A stretch of 64,000 nucleotides of DNA, taken from contig JAGDZR010000012.1 in the NCBI GenBank assembly GCA_049115695.1, forward strand, positions 62,001 to 126,000. The letters are read 5' to 3'. Under the pieces are notes generated by a model. It searched no databases and was not told the origin of the DNA. It saw only the letters and a program-made list of their open reading frames with translations. A program made the translations under genes and the position numbers. Of this stretch, positions 60,876 to 64,000 are shown piece by piece. This stretch comes from JAGDZR01 sp049115695 (GTDB lineage Bacteria; Bacteroidota; Bacteroidia; Cytophagales; Cyclobacteriaceae). The first letter of the stretch is position 1, and each line of letters starts with the position of its first letter.

Positions 60876-61858
60876 TGAAGGAATATGCGATAGCACTAGA
60901 TATAGGAGGAACGAATTCCAGAGTTTCAGCAGTAACTCGAGAAGGCGAAGTATTGACCAACGCAAGTGTCAAGACTGCATCTTATTTTGAACCTGAGCTC
61001 TTTACCCGTGACCTTGAGCTTGAAATAGATAAAATTATTTCATCGATCGATGGTTTTAAAGGTATTGGAATTGGAGCTCCATGTGTCAATATCAACACAG
61101 AGTCGATAGAGAATGCGTCAAATCTCAACTGGAAAACACCCCTGAGCTTATGTCGTATTTTCCGGAACCGATACCACGTACCATGCTTTATTACCAATGA
61201 TGCCAATCTGTTTGCATTGGGAGAGAGCTTTTATGGAACATACAGTGGCTTACAAAATTTTATGGTGATCACGCTCGGAACAGGAGTAGGAGCTGGCATA
61301 TTTACTGGAGGGCAGTTGCTAATAGGTAGGGATGGACTAGCGGGAGAGGTTGGGCATGTGATCATTGATAAGGATGGTAGAGATTGTCAATGTGGAAGAA
61401 AAGGATGTTTGGAAACTTATACTTCCGCGACCGGAATCGTGAGGACTGCATTCGAACTGATGTCATTCCAAAAAGGAATAGAATCAGAATTGAGTATGAT
61501 TCCTTCTGAGCATCTTACTTCTAAGGACATTGGTTTGGCTGCCAAGCGAGGCGATCAAATAGCGTTAAAAACCCTGGAAAATGCGGGAAGAAAACTAGGG
61601 GATGCACTGGTCAATCTGGCAACACTTTTCAATCCTGAAATGATTTTGATTGGAGGAGGAGCATCAAAGGCTGGAGATTTTTTGTTAGGTCCGTGCAAAA
61701 GACAATTTGAAGACAATTTGATAAATATATATCCTCAGGCAATTCCGATAGAGGAAACAACAATTGCTGAAAATGATGCTGCTGTGCTTGGCGCAGGCGC
61801 ATTATTGTGGAGGGAACTTGGAAATTTAGACACTAAAGTAAAAAGCGTAATATCATGA
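60875..61858 (+). CDS. ROK-family sugar kinase
   Basis: The 327-aa kinase has the ATP motif DIGGTNSR near the N-terminus, the GIGAPCVN segment, catalytic NDANLFALGE, and the ROK zinc motif CQCGRKGCLE. It is placed between an amino-sugar transporter and NagB-PIG-L with overlaps at both ends. It therefore probably phosphorylates N-acetylglucosamine, glucosamine or glucose in the cytosol. The exact hexose is not readable. Confidence 0.9.
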   Translation: MKEYAIALDIGGTNSRVSAVTREGEVLTNASVKTASYFEPELFTRDLELEIDKIISSIDGFKGIGIGAPCVNINTESIENASNLNWKTPLSLCRIFRNRYHVPCFITNDANLFALGESFYGTYSGLQNFMVITLGTGVGAGIFTGGQLLIGRDGLAGEVGHVIIDKDGRDCQCGRKGCLETYTSATGIVRTAFELMSFQKGIESELSMIPSEHLTSKDIGLAAKRGDQIALKTLENAGRKLGDALVNLATLFNPEMILIGGGASKAGDFLLGPCKRQFEDNLINIYPQAIPIEETTIAENDAAVLGAGALLWRELGNLDTKVKSVIS

Positions 61859-63813
61859 GTGCTACAGTAAGCATTTCGTCCATCAGGACATTAAACAAAC
61901 ATCAATGGGAGGCAAGTCCTTTCACTAAGAGAGAAAAACTTCACACTGAGGTTTTTGACAAGGCAGCTGACGCTTCGAAAGCGATTGCAGCAGAGATTGC
62001 TAAAAGAATTATTTCCAAGCAGGAACTCGGTGAAAACTGTGTGCTTGGTCTGGCGACAGGTTCGTCCCCAAAGTCTGTTTATAAAGAACTGATCCGCATG
62101 CACCGAGAGGAAGGGCTCAGTTTTAAGAATGTGATCACATTCAACCTAGACGAGTATTACCCAATGCCTCCTGATGCCCTGCAGAGTTATGTAAGGTTTA
62201 TGAATGAGCAATTGTTCGATCATGTAGATATTCCAAAGGAGAACATCCACATTCCGAATGGAAGTCTTGATAAAAGTGATGTTCAGTCATTCTGTCAGAC
62301 ATATGAGGAGAAAATTGAGAAGTATGGAGGTTTGGATATTCAGATACTCGGAATTGGGCGTACGGGGCATATAGGATTTAACGAACCTGGATCGTCTCTT
62401 CAGTCTACCACACGCATGATCAACCTGGATCACATCACCAGAATTGATGCAGCCAGTGATTTCTTTGGCGAAGAAAACGTTCCGGTTAAGGCCATTACAA
62501 TGGGAATTGGAACCATACTTAAGGCCAGAAGAATTATCATAATGGCCTGGGGAGAGGGCAAAGCAAAAATTTGTCAGCATGCAATTGAAGAAGAAGTAAG
62601 TGATAGCGTTCCAGCAACCTATTTGCAGTATCACGCGAACACCACGTTTGTAGTTGATAGTCCGGCAGGAGCTGAGCTGACTCGTCTCAAAACGCCATGG
62701 GTACTGGGTAGTATTGATTGGACCGATGAGCTCAAAAAGCGTGCTGTCATTTGGTTGAGTGATAAAATGTCAAAACCAGTATTGAAACTGACAGATAGAG
62801 AGTATAGTGACAATGGAATGAGTGATTTGATCCTGGATGAAGGACCGGCTTACAATATCAACATCAGAATTTTCAACGAATTGCAGCATACCATCACTGG
62901 CTGGCCAGGAGGTAAACCAAATGTGGATGATACCTATCGGCCAGAAAGGGCTGCACCTGCCAGGAAAACCGTACTATTATTTAGCCCACACCCAGATGAT
63001 GATGTAATCTCAATGGGTGGAACATTCATTCGGTTGGTTGATCAGGGGCATGATGTGCATGTGGCTTACCAGACATCTGGAAACATCGCTGTATTCGATG
63101 AAGATGTGATCAGGTTTGCGGATTTCTTTCAGGATTTTGATGGGGTTTATAACAAAGATCGTAAATCCAAAAAATCAATATACGAGGAGGTCAAAGAAGC
63201 CATCAGGAATAAAAATCCAGGCGATGTAGATGCGCCTATCGTTCAGGACATCAAAGCATTGATCAGAAGGAGTGAGGCCAAAGCTGGTTGTAGATATGTA
63301 GGCATTCCAGACGAAAACATGCATTTCATGAACATGCCATTTTACGAGACTGGGACGATTGAGAAAAATCCAATTGGGCCAGAGGATGTTCAAATTACAG
63401 CTGAATTAATCAGGAGGATACAACCTCATCAGATATACGCTGCTGGTGATTTGTCTGATCCGCATGGGACACACAGGGTATGTTTGGATGCGATCTTCCA
63501 GGCGGTTGACACTTTGAAGAGCGAAGCTTTTATGAATGACTGCTGGGTATGGTTGTATAGAGGAGCTTGGCAGGAATGGTCCATTGAAGATATCGAAATG
63601 GCTGTGCCACTAAGCCCAAGTGAGGTGCTGAGAAAGAAAAGAGCAATTTTCAAGCACCAATCTCAAAAGGACAGTGCGTTGTTCCCTGGAAATGACCCAA
63701 GAGAATTTTGGCAAAGAGCAGAGGATAGAAACAAGCTGACTGCTGAAGTCTATAATAACCTGGGATTACCCGAATATGAAGCGATGGAAGCCTTTAAGCG
63801 CTACCATTTCTAA
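61855..63813 (+). CDS. nagB: Glucosamine-6-phosphate deaminase fused to a PIG-L/LmbE deacetylase
   Basis: The 652-aa fusion has a NagB domain at residues about 30-330 (GLATGSSPKSVY, FNLDEYYPM, GIGRTGHIGFNEPGS). A PIG-L/LmbE domain spans about 370-652, with zinc motif HPDDD at 379-383 and the later DPHGTHR. NagB makes fructose-6-phosphate from glucosamine-6-phosphate. The PIG-L part may remove the acetyl group and so replace a separate NagA, which is not in the window. This layout is known in Bacteroidota. It overlaps the kinase by four bases (ATGA) and ends at a strong terminator. Confidence 0.92.
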   Translation: MSATVSISSIRTLNKHQWEASPFTKREKLHTEVFDKAADASKAIAAEIAKRIISKQELGENCVLGLATGSSPKSVYKELIRMHREEGLSFKNVITFNLDEYYPMPPDALQSYVRFMNEQLFDHVDIPKENIHIPNGSLDKSDVQSFCQTYEEKIEKYGGLDIQILGIGRTGHIGFNEPGSSLQSTTRMINLDHITRIDAASDFFGEENVPVKAITMGIGTILKARRIIIMAWGEGKAKICQHAIEEEVSDSVPATYLQYHANTTFVVDSPAGAELTRLKTPWVLGSIDWTDELKKRAVIWLSDKMSKPVLKLTDREYSDNGMSDLILDEGPAYNINIRIFNELQHTITGWPGGKPNVDDTYRPERAAPARKTVLLFSPHPDDDVISMGGTFIRLVDQGHDVHVAYQTSGNIAVFDEDVIRFADFFQDFDGVYNKDRKSKKSIYEEVKEAIRNKNPGDVDAPIVQDIKALIRRSEAKAGCRYVGIPDENMHFMNMPFYETGTIEKNPIGPEDVQITAELIRRIQPHQIYAAGDLSDPHGTHRVCLDAIFQAVDTLKSEAFMNDCWVWLYRGAWQEWSIEDIEMAVPLSPSEVLRKKRAIFKHQSQKDSALFPGNDPREFWQRAEDRNKLTAEVYNNLGLPEYEAMEAFKRYHF

Positions 63814-63841
63814 AACAATACTTCTTTTTACTTTTAATGAG

Positions 63842-63872
63842 CAGCCGGGAACCAGTGGTCCGGCTGTTTTTT
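63842..63872 (+). terminator. Intrinsic terminator of the amino-sugar operon
   Basis: The stem CAGCCGG / CCGGCTG continues, past a two-base bulge, into ACC / GGT with a three-base loop, and is followed by six T. Confidence 0.85.
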
Positions 63873-63925
63873 GTGAACAACATAATTTCAGAGAGCGTTC
63901 ATCTCGGTAAAACTTTCAATGCAGT

Positions 63926-64000
63926 TTAGATGAACCTGTCGCTTACTACCAACTCCTTGCTGCCTGCTGTGTATTTGTAAAAACCCTCGCCAGTTTTAGC
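63926..64000 (-). CDS. C-terminal end of a 3-hydroxyacyl-CoA dehydrogenase-like gene (partial)
   Basis: Only the last 24 codons and a TAA are in the window; the start lies beyond it. The reading KTGEGFYKYTAGSKELVVSD is typical of the C-terminus of NAD-dependent 3-hydroxyacyl-CoA (3-hydroxybutyryl-CoA) dehydrogenases, which end in a KxGxGFY motif. It is convergent with the amino-sugar operon. The call rests on this short motif only. Confidence 0.5.
   Translation of the reverse strand, partial: AKTGEGFYKYTAGSKELVVSDRFI

Overview
The window looks like a gene-dense, moderately AT-rich chromosome segment of a marine or aquatic member of the Bacteroidota, most likely of the Cytophagales/Flammeovirgaceae type. 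The evidence is a type IX secretion C-terminal sorting domain, many short-signal lipoproteins, TPR hybrid two-component regulators, Y_Y_Y propeller regulators, the Bacteroidota-type DinB/short DnaE cassette, the NagB-PIG-L fusion, and promoters that lack Shine-Dalgarno motifs but sometimes carry TAnnTTTG. I saw no tRNA, rRNA, insertion sequence, phage gene or CRISPR array. The longest gene-free stretch is about 275 bases.

Layout. 1-5.8 kb: a secreted cytochrome c/sugar dehydrogenase and, convergent to it, a coupled dinB-dnaE2 translesion cassette. 5.9-17.3 kb: a block of exported proteins comprising two unknown proteins, a 1402-aa modular type IX-secreted protein, a caspase-fold protease with an EF-hand loop, an LPP20/DUF4384 protein, a WD40-caspase fusion and a second LPP20-like protein. 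This is my best candidate for an undescribed system. 17.3-18.4 kb: a cysteine-bearing Crp/Fnr regulator convergent with thioredoxin. 18.5-25.7 kb: a TlpA-like protein and a fructan locus (sugar porter, GH32 lipoprotein, TPR hybrid sensor). 26-30 kb: an outer-membrane-like protein with a serine-hydrolase pseudoenzyme, divergent from an ECF sigma/anti-sigma/DUF4097 unit. 30-38 kb: pirin, sarcosine-oxidase-like enzyme, DUF1684, SorA/SorB-like sulfite dehydrogenase, sterol-desaturase-like protein, PAS histidine kinase, YceI protein. 38.4-41.5 kb: IlvD/Edd sugar-acid dehydratase with a GntP-type transporter.

41.6-53 kb: a laminarin (beta-1,3-glucan) locus with a Y_Y_Y regulator, PKD lipoprotein, GH16, a cytoplasmic GH94/GH149-like phosphorylase, GH17 and a GPH symporter. 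It has no SusC/SusD pair. It can be read as extracellular or periplasmic cutting by GH16 and GH17, uptake, then intracellular phosphorolysis. 53-64 kb: a sulfatase-SMP30 fusion, DUF1573, a small gene, pyrophosphatase, alpha/beta hydrolase, cupin DUF985, DUF3817, a LytTR regulator with tandem 20-bp repeats upstream, and a tight amino-sugar operon (FucP/NagP-type transporter, ROK kinase, NagB-PIG-L fusion). A truncated acyl-CoA dehydrogenase-like gene ends the window.

A recurring theme is strong stem-loops, some of them canonical terminators, placed within about 5-16 bases of the start codon of the next gene in the same direction. This suggests leaky termination or structure-controlled translation inside transcription units.
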